The notes below the pieces were generated by a model that saw nothing but the letters and a program-made list of their open reading frames with translations, had not been told where the DNA came from and did no database searches. Of a stretch of DNA of 64,000 bases, positions 8,310 through 15,340 are shown in pieces (the first letter of the stretch is position 1; the number at the start of each line of letters is the position of its first letter). The translations under genes and the position numbers were made by a program. The DNA comes from Neoroseomonas terrae (GTDB lineage: Bacteria; Pseudomonadota; Alphaproteobacteria; Acetobacterales; Acetobacteraceae). Where the stretch lies: contig NZ_JAAEDI010000012.1 in assembly GCF_018129025.1 (NCBI RefSeq), positions 62,001 through 126,000 of the forward strand, written 5' to 3'.

Positions 8310-9104
8310 ATGCCGCCCAACACCACGCCGACCAGCAACGCCTCGCGGATCATGCCGCGCAGGACGCCGGCCACCAGCAGGCGCATCACGGCGCCGGTAG
8401 GCGCGCCCGCCGCCGCCCCGCTCGACGCGGTCAAGGCCGCGCCCAAGCCTCCGCCTGATCCCGCCTGGGTGATGCCGTTGCGCGCCGCCCTTGGTGCCCT
8501 CCGCGATGTTGAGCAGCGCCACCGTCATGCGCAGGATCGGCTGCTCGTCGTGCGGCGCGAGGTTGCGGATGCGCGTGCAGCTTTGGCCCGGGAAGAAGCC
8601 GCAGGCCCGATCGACGGCAACGGCCGCAGCGTGGATGTCACCGTAGCAGCCGGCGATCGTCTGAACGCAGCCGAGGTCGAGGCGGCACGCATGAGCCGGA
8701 TCACCGCGGCGCTGGGGGAGCAGGCAGAGACGGCGCGCGCTGCCCTGGGGCCACTAATCGAAGTCGGCCGTGTCGGGAGCATCGAATGGCTCGATACCGA
8801 GCTTGTAGCGATCGACCGGGAGTACCGCGCGGCGGCCGACGCGACCATGTCGATCATCGCCCGGTTCGTAGCGGTGGCGGACCAGGCAGGTGCGCTGCAC
8901 CTGACTGAAGCAGCGATACGGCTCCGCCTTGTCCGATCACTACTGGACAGCGGGGAGGGCGTCATGGAGATCGGCTCCATGCTGGGCATGACGCCGCCCG
9001 TCGCCAGTCCGACCAGCGAGCAGGCCGCCGACCTGCGTCGCCTCCTCGACACGGCGCGCACCGCCGCCGCCGGCAGCACCAGCCAGCATAAGGAGGCCGC
9101 GTGA
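8310..9104 (+). CDS. Hypothetical helical protein, possible scaffold
   Basis: 264 aa with AAGGAG (8295-8300) ahead of the ATG. The first 50 residues are Pro/Ala/Thr-rich and probably disordered. Residues about 60-225 are almost entirely helical with many Ala, Arg, Glu and Leu, including a coiled-coil-prone stretch (RDVEQRHRHAQDRLLVVRR). It lies between two proteins of head-protease type and is coupled to the XkdF-like gene: its TGA overlaps the next ATG (TGATG). A scaffolding role is plausible by position and composition only. No family recognised. Confidence 0.5.
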   Translation: MPPNTTPTSNASRIMPRRTPATSRRITAPVGAPAAAPLDAVKAAPKPPPDPAWVMPLRAALGALRDVEQRHRHAQDRLLVVRREVADARAALAREEAAGPIDGNGRSVDVTVAAGDRLNAAEVEAARMSRITAALGEQAETARAALGPLIEVGRVGSIEWLDTELVAIDREYRAAADATMSIIARFVAVADQAGALHLTEAAIRLRLVRSLLDSGEGVMEIGSMLGMTPPVASPTSEQAADLRRLLDTARTAAAGSTSQHKEAA

Positions 9105-9601
9105 TGGAGATGTTCGCTCAGACGATGGCGCGGCTATACCCGCGGTCAACCCGGAAGTCCGGCCCAAAGATGTTCCTCGATGTCCTTGCTGCCCATGACG
9201 CACGACGCACCGCCAGGGCCGCCGCCGTGTTGAGCGTCACCAAGACGGCGGTGAACACGGAGAAGCGCCTGATCACCGGCTGGGCCAGCGTCGCCACGAT
9301 GGGTGGGAAGGACGTGATCGACCTTCAGGGTGACGTCCTGTCGATCGAGGAAATCCGCGCAGCCGCACACGACTATATCCGGGGGTCGCGACCCGCTCTC
9401 CTGAACCACGCCGGTGAGGCTGTGGCGGAGGTGGTCGAGACCTTCGTTGCCGACGAAGCGGTGCAGAAGGCCTTGGGCGTGGATTTCGGCCGCACGGGCT
9501 GGTTGGTCACGATGTACGTCTCGGACGACGCCACCTGGGCGCGAGTGAAGGCCGGGGAGCTTGCAGCGTTCTCGATCGGCGGCATGGCGATCCGCGAATG
9601 A
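9104..9601 (+). CDS. XkdF-like phage capsid maturation protease
   Basis: 165 aa. The pattern GWASV, then DVIDLQGDVLSIEEI, a His in LLNHAGE, GWLVTMYVSDDATWARVKAGE and SIGGMA at the C-terminus is that of the XkdF-type peptidase family (Peptidase_S78_2), which processes capsid and scaffold proteins. The family shape is complete, though short because the N-terminal extension is brief. AAGGAGG at 9090-9096 supports the ATG at 9104. The stop overlaps the next gene by 4 bp. Finding this protease without portal or major capsid genes suggests the element remodels or borrows a helper capsid. Confidence 0.75.
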   Translation: MEMFAQTMARLYPRSTRKSGPKMFLDVLAAHDARRTARAAAVLSVTKTAVNTEKRLITGWASVATMGGKDVIDLQGDVLSIEEIRAAAHDYIRGSRPALLNHAGEAVAEVVETFVADEAVQKALGVDFGRTGWLVTMYVSDDATWARVKAGELAAFSIGGMAIRE

Positions 9602-9990
9602 CCACCGCCCCGCGCCGCCGCCGCACCGGTGGCCATCCATTCGGCCTGTCGCACCCGGTGCATGTTCGCGCCCGGCTGCGTCAGGCCGAGGCGCTGCGGC
9701 TGAGGATCGCCGGCTTCACGCTGGACGAGATCGCGGCGGCCCTGGGTTACGCCGGCCGGCAGGGCGTGCATGAGGCGCTTCGATCGGCCCGGTCGCATGC
9801 GTCACCAGCGCTGCGGATGGAGGAAGCCACACTCGACCTAGGCAGGCTGGACAGGCTGTTGGCCGCGGTGCTCCCCGCCGCCTTCGCCGGCCGGGTCGGC
9901 CACATCGAGGCGGCATGCCGATTGATCGAGGATCGGCACCGCCTGATCGGCATGCTGACCGCCATCCGTGCAGAGCGCGAACCGCAGTGA
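9598..9990 (+). CDS. Terminase-small-subunit-like HTH protein
   Basis: 130 aa. Residues 31-63 form a sigma-like helix-turn-helix (EALRLRIAGFTLDEIAAALG, then a YAGRQGVHEALRSA recognition segment). A second helical domain follows with RLDRLLAAVLPAAFAG, HIEAACRLIEDRHRLIG. This two-part pattern is common in small terminase-like proteins of phages, which recognise pac or cos DNA. It overlaps the XkdF-like gene (ATGA). No large terminase lies in the element, but one is encoded 7 kb upstream in the flanking prophage remnant. A transcriptional regulator is the alternative. Confidence 0.6.
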   Translation: MTTAPRRRRTGGHPFGLSHPVHVRARLRQAEALRLRIAGFTLDEIAAALGYAGRQGVHEALRSARSHASPALRMEEATLDLGRLDRLLAAVLPAAFAGRVGHIEAACRLIEDRHRLIGMLTAIRAEREPQ

Positions 9991-10071
9991 TGAGGGCCCG
10001 GAGAAGGATGCGGGCCATCGCGTGAGACCCTTGATACTGCGAATGCCGCCGCATACGGTTGCGAATACAGG

Positions 10072-10617
10072 GTGCGGGGATTTAGGCGCGAAGTGCCTAT
10101 CACGGAAGAACACGCCAAGGAGGGAATGTCGCGGGCCCACATTGCAGCCGTCGCTGCAATGGCCGGCGTCTTGGTAGGCAAAACTGATCACGACTACGGT
10201 GTCGATGGGCACTTTAGAGAAGTGCAGGTGCTGCCAAATGGCCAGCATGTCGATGCGGGTGTATCGCTGGATTTTCAGGCGAAGGCGACGACGGTATTCA
10301 CGCGGGAGCAGAACCACATCGCCTATGATCTGGACGCTCGCGCATACAACAACCTTGTCCGGCGGGGGACCTACCGAACCACCCTCATCCTCATATTGCT
10401 TTGTCTGCCGCGCAGCCGGTCGGATTGGCATGAGCTAACGACCGCCGGGACCGTGCTTCGAGATCACTGCTACTGGTTCGTTCTCCCTCCCGGACCGGAA
10501 ACCGGAAACACATCATCGGTGCGCATCAAGGTGCCAACCAGCCAGCGGTTTTCTCCGGAGGCGCTGAAGAAACTTCTGGCGCTAGAGCAGGCGCGCTGCT
10601 CAACGACCTCCCCATGA
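10072..10617 (+). CDS. DUF4365 protein (PD-(D/E)XK nuclease-like)
   Basis: 181 aa. The N-terminus ITEEHAKEGMSRAHIAAVAA, then DHDYGVDGHF (residues 39-48) and SLDFQAKATT (65-74), fit the DUF4365 pattern. Its D...D-x-Q-x-K arrangement (Asp45, Asp67, Gln69, Lys71) resembles the PD-(D/E)XK nuclease core. The C-terminus (RFSPEALKKLLAL) also fits. GTG at 10072 keeps the full domain. The ATG at 10126 has AAGGAGGGA in front but would remove the conserved N-terminal helix start. It overlaps its partner by 4 bp. DUF4365 genes are frequent in defence and mobile contexts; an anti-phage nuclease role is inferred. Confidence 0.75.
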   Translation: MRGFRREVPITEEHAKEGMSRAHIAAVAAMAGVLVGKTDHDYGVDGHFREVQVLPNGQHVDAGVSLDFQAKATTVFTREQNHIAYDLDARAYNNLVRRGTYRTTLILILLCLPRSRSDWHELTTAGTVLRDHCYWFVLPPGPETGNTSSVRIKVPTSQRFSPEALKKLLALEQARCSTTSP

Positions 10618-11816
10618 GCGACAGTGATCGCATAGACCCCGCGACGGTGCCGCTGGAGCTACTCCAGCGGTATGTCCGCGCGCAGGGCTGGCGAAACGCG
10701 ACGCGTGCGGAGGTAGCGTCACCTGAGGTGTCTCGCGATGGGGAAGAAGCCTTCCGTAGCTTCCTAGAGGCACGTAGTGCGGCCCACGTGGACTATCGGT
10801 TGATGGTCAACCCAGCGGACGGTCTAGCGGGCGTCAAGTTGGTTGTACCTGTCGATACGAAGGGCCCGGATTTCCTGTCTCGCATCGACCGGGCTGTTCG
10901 GCTTCTCGCCGCGATTGAGGGTCGCGCAGCCGGCGTGGTGGCACGCGCGATCCGTTCGGTCGGGTTCGATGCAATGTTCAGTCGCCTGCCGGACATCATG
11001 GTCCAAAGCGACACCGTGAGCCTGAAGACAGCAACGGATCATATTGCTGCCTTCAAGTCCGCGCTCGTTAGCACGGCTATGACAGAGCATCGTCCCGTCT
11101 CGCATTATGATCAGCCGAGCAAGGCCGCGACGGACTACGCGGAGGCCTGTCGGTTCGGACACACGTTCCGGGGAAGCTTCGGGTTCAGCATCGAAAGCCC
11201 GCTGGAACGGCGTGACGGTGATCCGCTGTTGGCGGATGTAGAACCGACGCCTCCGTTTGAGAGACGAGTTGTAGCGCGCTTCGTGCGAGGTCTTCGCGCG
11301 GTGGCGGCTGCTGGCTCAACGAGAGATCTGGAACCGTTGATGGACGGCCCAGAACATGGGTTCGGCGCTAACGCCTACGAGGCTGTTGCGAGCCTGATCG
11401 AGACGTCGGGTGTGGGTTTCGCGATAGACGTAAGCCTGAGCCCCGAATGGCTGGCGCCACCGGACATTGGCAAGCAAGCAAGCGTATCTCTCGCCCCCAT
11501 CCATGCGGAGGTTGCGCGTGAAGCGGGAAGAGCGTTGAGGAGGCGCCTGACGCCGGAGTTCGTTGAGATCGTGGGAATGGTCGTGACGCTACGAAGCGAG
11601 CAAAATCCGCAGTTGCTGGACCCGCGCGGCAGTCAGGTCCTTACGGTGAAGTGGACGAGCCCGAAGCACGGCGAGATCAGGACGCAGGTCCGGGTCAGCG
11701 CCGAAGACTATCTAGCTGCCATCCGCGCACATCAGGAGGGGCAGGCAATCCGCGTGAAGGGCACGCTGGAACACCGACATGGATGGGTCTTGGTCGATCC
11801 ATCTCCACTGCATTGA
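10614..11816 (+). CDS. Unknown partner of the DUF4365 protein
   Basis: 400 aa, ATG overlapping the DUF4365 stop (ATGA), so the two form a coupled pair. An N-terminal helix LELLQRYVRAQGWR is followed by mixed alpha/beta (residues 60-200) and a central GHTFRGSFGFSIESPL motif. The C-terminal domain (about 310-400) has VEIVGMVVTLRS, then VRVSAEDYLAAIRAHQEGQAIRVKGTLE, which looks like an OB- or SH3-like beta fold. No Walker, nuclease or membrane motif is visible. I have no family name for it. It probably acts as sensor, regulator or second effector of a two-gene module. Confidence 0.65.
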   Translation: MSDSDRIDPATVPLELLQRYVRAQGWRNATRAEVASPEVSRDGEEAFRSFLEARSAAHVDYRLMVNPADGLAGVKLVVPVDTKGPDFLSRIDRAVRLLAAIEGRAAGVVARAIRSVGFDAMFSRLPDIMVQSDTVSLKTATDHIAAFKSALVSTAMTEHRPVSHYDQPSKAATDYAEACRFGHTFRGSFGFSIESPLERRDGDPLLADVEPTPPFERRVVARFVRGLRAVAAAGSTRDLEPLMDGPEHGFGANAYEAVASLIETSGVGFAIDVSLSPEWLAPPDIGKQASVSLAPIHAEVAREAGRALRRRLTPEFVEIVGMVVTLRSEQNPQLLDPRGSQVLTVKWTSPKHGEIRTQVRVSAEDYLAAIRAHQEGQAIRVKGTLEHRHGWVLVDPSPLH

Positions 11817-11949
11817 CGAGTAAGGCATTGCCCCCGGACGAGGGCCGGAAACCCTAACCAGAAATAGACGGCGCCGCCGCCGGAGTGGCCGCTCTATCGC
11901 TCTATCCGGGTGGACTGATAGCATCGCTACGAAGCATGTCGGAGGGAAC
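11817..11949 (+). other. Gap before the reverse transcriptase, possible ncRNA or promoter
   Basis: 133 bases with no ORF of note. They hold a tandem 8-mer (CGCTCTAT at 11890-11897 and 11898-11905), a short GGG/CCC hairpin near 11845 and the self-complementary GGCGCC inside a GC-rich run near 11873. The gap ends in GGAGGGA before the GTG start of the RT gene. Some defence RTs use an adjacent ncRNA, so the gap deserves attention, but nothing here proves a transcript. Confidence 0.3.
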
Positions 11950-13542
11950 GTGACCTTTCGTCTTAGTGAAGCGTCCCTGACGAACGCCATCAAACATCTC
12001 TGTCGCTATGGCGACACGGACGTGTTCCCTCACTTGCCCGAGTTGGCTTTTCTTAGAGAACAAGAAAATGCGGTAGTAAAAGAGCTAGCTCAATTGGACC
12101 TCGATACATTTGATCCGGTCGGCGCCATTGAGGCCCTGGGACCCAAGAGCCGCTTTAGCTTCCGGATCGTGCACCAGATGCCGCTGCTCGATACCGTGTT
12201 GCTCCTCGCGGCCGTCGTTGAGATCGGCCCGTCCATTGAGGCACATCGGCAGCCTCCCGAGGAACACCGTGCCTTCTCGTATCGCTTCGCATTGGACGGC
12301 AACGGAGCTATCTTCAGCCCGGACCGGACGTTCAGGGCTTGGCTTCAAGCTCAGCTTGCACTTGTGAAGGCCAATTTGAAGATCCGAAATATCATCAGCA
12401 CGGACATTTCGGACTTCTACGCGCGGGTAAACTACCATCGACTTGAGAACCTGCTTGCCGAAGTTGCACCAAAGCACGGTGCAGCGAGATACATTTTGAA
12501 GCACATCAAAGTCATTCGAGCGAAGCAGTCGTTCGGGGTTCCGGTCGGCGGAAGTGCTGCGCGATTATTGGCTGAACTCGCGCTCGCCGACACAGACCTC
12601 GCGATCAGGCAGGAAGGTCTACTTTCAACGCGGTTTGTCGATGATTTTCGGATTTTCCTACAAGCGCATGAGGATCCTTATGACGCTCTGGCGTTGCTGG
12701 CAGAGCAACTGGGACTGAGCGAAGGCCTATCGTTAAACGCGGCGAAAACTAAAGTGGAAACGCGGGCCGAGTTTCTTGCGCGCCTCCGGCATCTTGTGGC
12801 GGACGTTGCGGAAGAAGCCGAAGGAGCTGCGCTCGAGGCTCTTACTAGCGATATCTACTTCGATGATGAACCTGATGCGGCGGACCTCGAGGCACTAAAG
12901 AGCATGAACCTCTTAGGGTTCCTGCAGGAGGAAGTAGGCGAAGAAGCCTTCGATATGGGGCGCATCAAGGTCATTTTTCGCGCCCTGACCCTCGCAAAGC
13001 CATCTGAAGCCGTGGAATATATCCGAGATAATTTTACTGAACTTGTGGTATTCGCGAAAGAAATGACGATATTAATGCAGGCTCTACAGAATGACAATCG
13101 CGGGTGCTTTGCGGATCTTACCGAAACGGTGATAGATACTATATTGTCGCCCCCTTCATCAAGCATTCAAACAATCAAAACTTGGCTTATGGAGCTCTTC
13201 GTGCGTGGGGTGGTTCCGATAGACGCTTCCGGCGTGAAGAGGTTGGAGACACTCTCTTCGCCGCTAGATCGCCGCCAACTCCACCTGATCCGTGGGCGTA
13301 TCCGCGATCGCCTGTATTTCCGGCGAGGGAAGACCGGCTTCGGGCAGTTGTCCGATATGGAGCAATCCTGCTTCGTCTGGGGGGCGAGTTGCCTGCCGAA
13401 AGACGAGTTTGAGAGCTGGTTAACGATGGCTAAGTCGATCTTTGCCAGGCCGCTGGGCGCGCTCTACCTCAAATGGGCGGAGCAGCAGCGAGGCAAGCTG
13501 TTCGCGAAGTTGGAAACGCCGACTGACGATCATCAAGAGTAA
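11950..13542 (+). CDS. Reverse transcriptase, unknown/Abi group (defence RT candidate)
   Basis: 530 aa. RT motif A is TDISDFY (Asp152, Asp155), motif B FGVPVGGSAARLLAE (195-209), motif C RFVDDF (Asp231, Asp232) and motif D NAAKT (263-267), so the polymerase site is intact. The FVDD form and the GVPVG..A.RLLAE signature are those of the stand-alone UG/Abi RTs, several of which are anti-phage DRT systems, rather than retrons or group II introns. No maturase or zinc-finger domain is seen. Residues 280-530 are helical and unrecognised, as in many such RTs. GTG start with GGAGGGA. It is markedly AT-richer than its neighbours, a sign of transfer. Confidence 0.85.
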   Translation: MTFRLSEASLTNAIKHLCRYGDTDVFPHLPELAFLREQENAVVKELAQLDLDTFDPVGAIEALGPKSRFSFRIVHQMPLLDTVLLLAAVVEIGPSIEAHRQPPEEHRAFSYRFALDGNGAIFSPDRTFRAWLQAQLALVKANLKIRNIISTDISDFYARVNYHRLENLLAEVAPKHGAARYILKHIKVIRAKQSFGVPVGGSAARLLAELALADTDLAIRQEGLLSTRFVDDFRIFLQAHEDPYDALALLAEQLGLSEGLSLNAAKTKVETRAEFLARLRHLVADVAEEAEGAALEALTSDIYFDDEPDAADLEALKSMNLLGFLQEEVGEEAFDMGRIKVIFRALTLAKPSEAVEYIRDNFTELVVFAKEMTILMQALQNDNRGCFADLTETVIDTILSPPSSSIQTIKTWLMELFVRGVVPIDASGVKRLETLSSPLDRRQLHLIRGRIRDRLYFRRGKTGFGQLSDMEQSCFVWGASCLPKDEFESWLTMAKSIFARPLGALYLKWAEQQRGKLFAKLETPTDDHQE

Positions 13543-13695
13543 CGCGCTCTTAGCGGCCGGGCACACCCGCTACTGCTTCCGTCACATCAGGATGCCTTTA
13601 GCGGCGGCGATGGAGGCCGATGGTGCTCTTCGCGAGGTCCATGGGCACCCTGCCTATTCGTTTTCGTATGGGGCCCGATTGAGTACCCTGGCGCA

Positions 13696-14508
13696 ATGGC
13701 TTCCGATCATCCTCCGCCGCCGAAGGTTGACCCCAACGAAGTGGAGCGATTGCGCGCACACCTGAACCTTGTTCCTCAGGCTCGCGTAGCCTGCCTCGCG
13801 ATGATCGACGCGATGGGGGCCACGGACCTAAACGACTTCTCGGTGCCGAAGCAGACCGTCTTCGGGCTGGTCGCCCGATCAGTGGGAAATCTTCAAGGTG
13901 TGGACCTGCTGCTCCGGGCCGAGCGGATTGTGGAGGCGCGGACCATCACCCGATGCCTCGTCGAGAACTTAGTCTTGTTGGCCAGCATCTACGCTCGGCC
14001 GGACCGGACGCTGGAAGAGCTTCAGCGGGATTTCGTCAAAAGCCGGGTCGTGCGCGCGGACATCCTCGCCAAGGGAGGAAGTGACGTGATCGAGCCGGAG
14101 CAACTGGCCCGACTACAGGCATTCGCTTCAGACCTCAGAGGGCGGCACCCGAAGACCAGCTACCTAAATCAGACACGGCTCGCCGCGGATACATTCGCGG
14201 AAGGGGCCATGGCGACATACAGCCTTCTGTCGGACGATGCGGCGCATGCCACCGTCGCTTCACTTGCCCGCCACATCCTCCTTCAGCAGTCTGGCGCCAG
14301 AGAACTCATCCCCTACCCCGAGCCGTCAGTATCGGAGGCGTGTCACACGGCCGCCACCGCCACCAACATGACCCTCGGGCTACTTCTCGGTTCCAGGGAC
14401 ATCTTCGGCAACGCGCTGGGGGAACAGGACATCCTGAAGCTGCACACCGAGTTGTCGGCCGTGAAGGCACGCTGGCCGCCCCGGCCGGGCACGCTGGACC
14501 CGACCTAG
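13696..14508 (+). CDS. DUF5677-like protein
   Basis: 270 aa. The all-helical N-terminal part has LLLRAERIVEARTITRCLVENLVLLASIY (residues about 74-102 of the frame), then LNQTRLAADTF and a YSLLSDDAAHATVASL motif, which fit the DUF5677 pattern (an R..E motif, then S...H). The function of that family is unknown. It follows the RT by 154 bp with no clear terminator, so it may be its accessory or a separate cargo gene. The ATG at 13696 is the first in frame. Confidence 0.55.
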   Translation: MASDHPPPPKVDPNEVERLRAHLNLVPQARVACLAMIDAMGATDLNDFSVPKQTVFGLVARSVGNLQGVDLLLRAERIVEARTITRCLVENLVLLASIYARPDRTLEELQRDFVKSRVVRADILAKGGSDVIEPEQLARLQAFASDLRGRHPKTSYLNQTRLAADTFAEGAMATYSLLSDDAAHATVASLARHILLQQSGARELIPYPEPSVSEACHTAATATNMTLGLLLGSRDIFGNALGEQDILKLHTELSAVKARWPPRPGTLDPT

Positions 14509-14665
14509 GAGGCAACCCTTACCTGCCTATCATAGGCGCCGCGGACCATGAGGTCCGACCTCGCAATCAGCGCCTGCGAGATTGGCGGCACGTTCCGCGT
14601 CTTGCCCCCCATGCCGCCCTCGCGGCTAGGATGGATCGGACGTCGATGCCAGTCGGGGGGGCAGC

Positions 14666-14932
14666 ATGGACTTCGACAGCACAGAGCCGGAGTTCCCGGT
14701 CCGCGTGTTCTTTTACGCCACAGATGGCGAGGCGAGCGTGTCTGACGATATTGGGACCGTTGTGCGCGACGAAGCACATGTCGAGCAGGTGGCTCGCGAA
14801 ACAGCACGCGCCATCATGGCGAACCAGCCCGAGCGAACGGACTGGTCCGATTGGGGGGTCATCCCCGTTACCGAGGAACGTGACGGGGTCGAGATCGAAT
14901 TCGATGAGGTTCCGTTCCCTCCGCCGCACTAG
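14666..14932 (+). CDS. Small DUF6894-like protein
   Basis: 88 aa. The pattern VRVFFYATDGEASVSDDIGTVV, then a helix with VARETARAIMA and a final strand GVEIEFDEV, resembles DUF6894 (YFF...DG...D..G....A...A...A), a short family of unknown function common in alphaproteobacteria. It is acidic, and GGGGGGCAGC precedes the ATG. It is the last gene in the element before a 390-bp C-rich non-coding end. Confidence 0.5.
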   Translation: MDFDSTEPEFPVRVFFYATDGEASVSDDIGTVVRDEAHVEQVARETARAIMANQPERTDWSDWGVIPVTEERDGVEIEFDEVPFPPPH

Positions 14933-15320
14933 CGCGTCGCCCGTCCTGCCCCCGCCTCTGTCGCCCTGGCCTGACAATCCGTGGGCGCCTGTGCCGCCTG
15001 GACAGGTCGCGGACCCTGCTGCCGACCCGCCCCCGCCTGTTGCCCTGTAGCGCCCTCCCCAGCCCGCCGCAGCCGTCCATGCGCCTGCCTGACGAGCCGA
15101 GCCGTGTCCCGCAGCGCCCCGCCCGAGCCGCCCCAGCGCCCGCCAGAGCACCCCAGCACCGCCTAGAGTGCCCTGAGCTGCCGCTGAGCCCGCCCAGCCG
15201 CCCGCCTGATCCAGCCGCGCCCCAGGAGACCGGCCGGCCGTGGACAGGATTGTGGACAAGCAATGGTCGCCTGTCAGAAAAATCCATTATTTCAATTTAG
15301 TAGACCATACTTCCCGCAGA
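14933..15320 (+). other. C-rich non-coding right end of the element
   Basis: 390 bases without a credible gene. From about 14940 to 15235 the plus strand is strikingly C-rich (29 C against 18 G in 15061-15120), with GCCCC, CGCCC and GCCTG words repeated many times; the other strand is G-rich. The last 60 bases (15262-15320) are instead AT-rich (AAAAATCCATTATTTCAATTTAG), as expected for a bending or IHF-like site at an attachment end. It could hold recombination arm sites, a packaging site or an origin; none is demonstrated. Confidence 0.5.
15239..15260 (+). repeat. Right-end pair of GTGGACA repeats
   Basis: CGTGGACAGG at 15239-15248 and TGTGGACAAG at 15251-15260. The 12-bp spacing and orientation are the same as the pair at 3661-3682 at the left end. 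They lie 61 bp inside the right attachment core. Conservation of sequence and spacing at both ends points to integrase or accessory-protein binding. Confidence 0.6.
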
Positions 15321-15340
15321 CGTGCTGGAACCGCAACCAC
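15321..15340 (+). repeat. Right attachment site, imperfect direct repeat
   Basis: CGTGCTG, GAAC, CGCAACCAC, matching the left site in 16 of 20 positions. From TGC at 15323 the hydrolase frame resumes as Cys-Trp-Asn-Arg-Asn-His-Pro. This indicates that GAAC and what follows are ancestral host sequence. Confidence 0.75.

Larger units (their letters stand above)
3523..15327. mobile_element. 11.8-kb integrative element (candidate phage satellite with defence cargo)
   Basis: The boundaries are set by splitting of the hydrolase gene and by the repeated core CGTGCTG at 3523-3529 and 15321-15327. A P4-type tyrosine integrase lies just inside the left end. The first half carries mobility- or phage-related genes: integrase, possible Xis, a protein with an HUH-like motif, an XkdF-like protease and a terminase-small-like HTH. 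The second half carries likely anti-phage genes: a DUF4365 pair, a reverse transcriptase and DUF5677. No large terminase, portal, tail or conjugation gene is recognisable, so it would depend on a helper. The cargo is AT-richer than its surroundings: bases 12061-12120 contain 26 G/C of 60. Confidence 0.85.

Noticed and set aside
11950-13542. Retron or group II intron
   Set aside because: No msr/msd inverted structure, no X/thumb-to-maturase or HNH domains, and the motif B/C forms point to stand-alone UG/Abi RTs.
3523-15327. Integrative conjugative element
   Set aside because: No type IV secretion or coupling protein is present. The HUH-like gene alone cannot support a conjugative reading.
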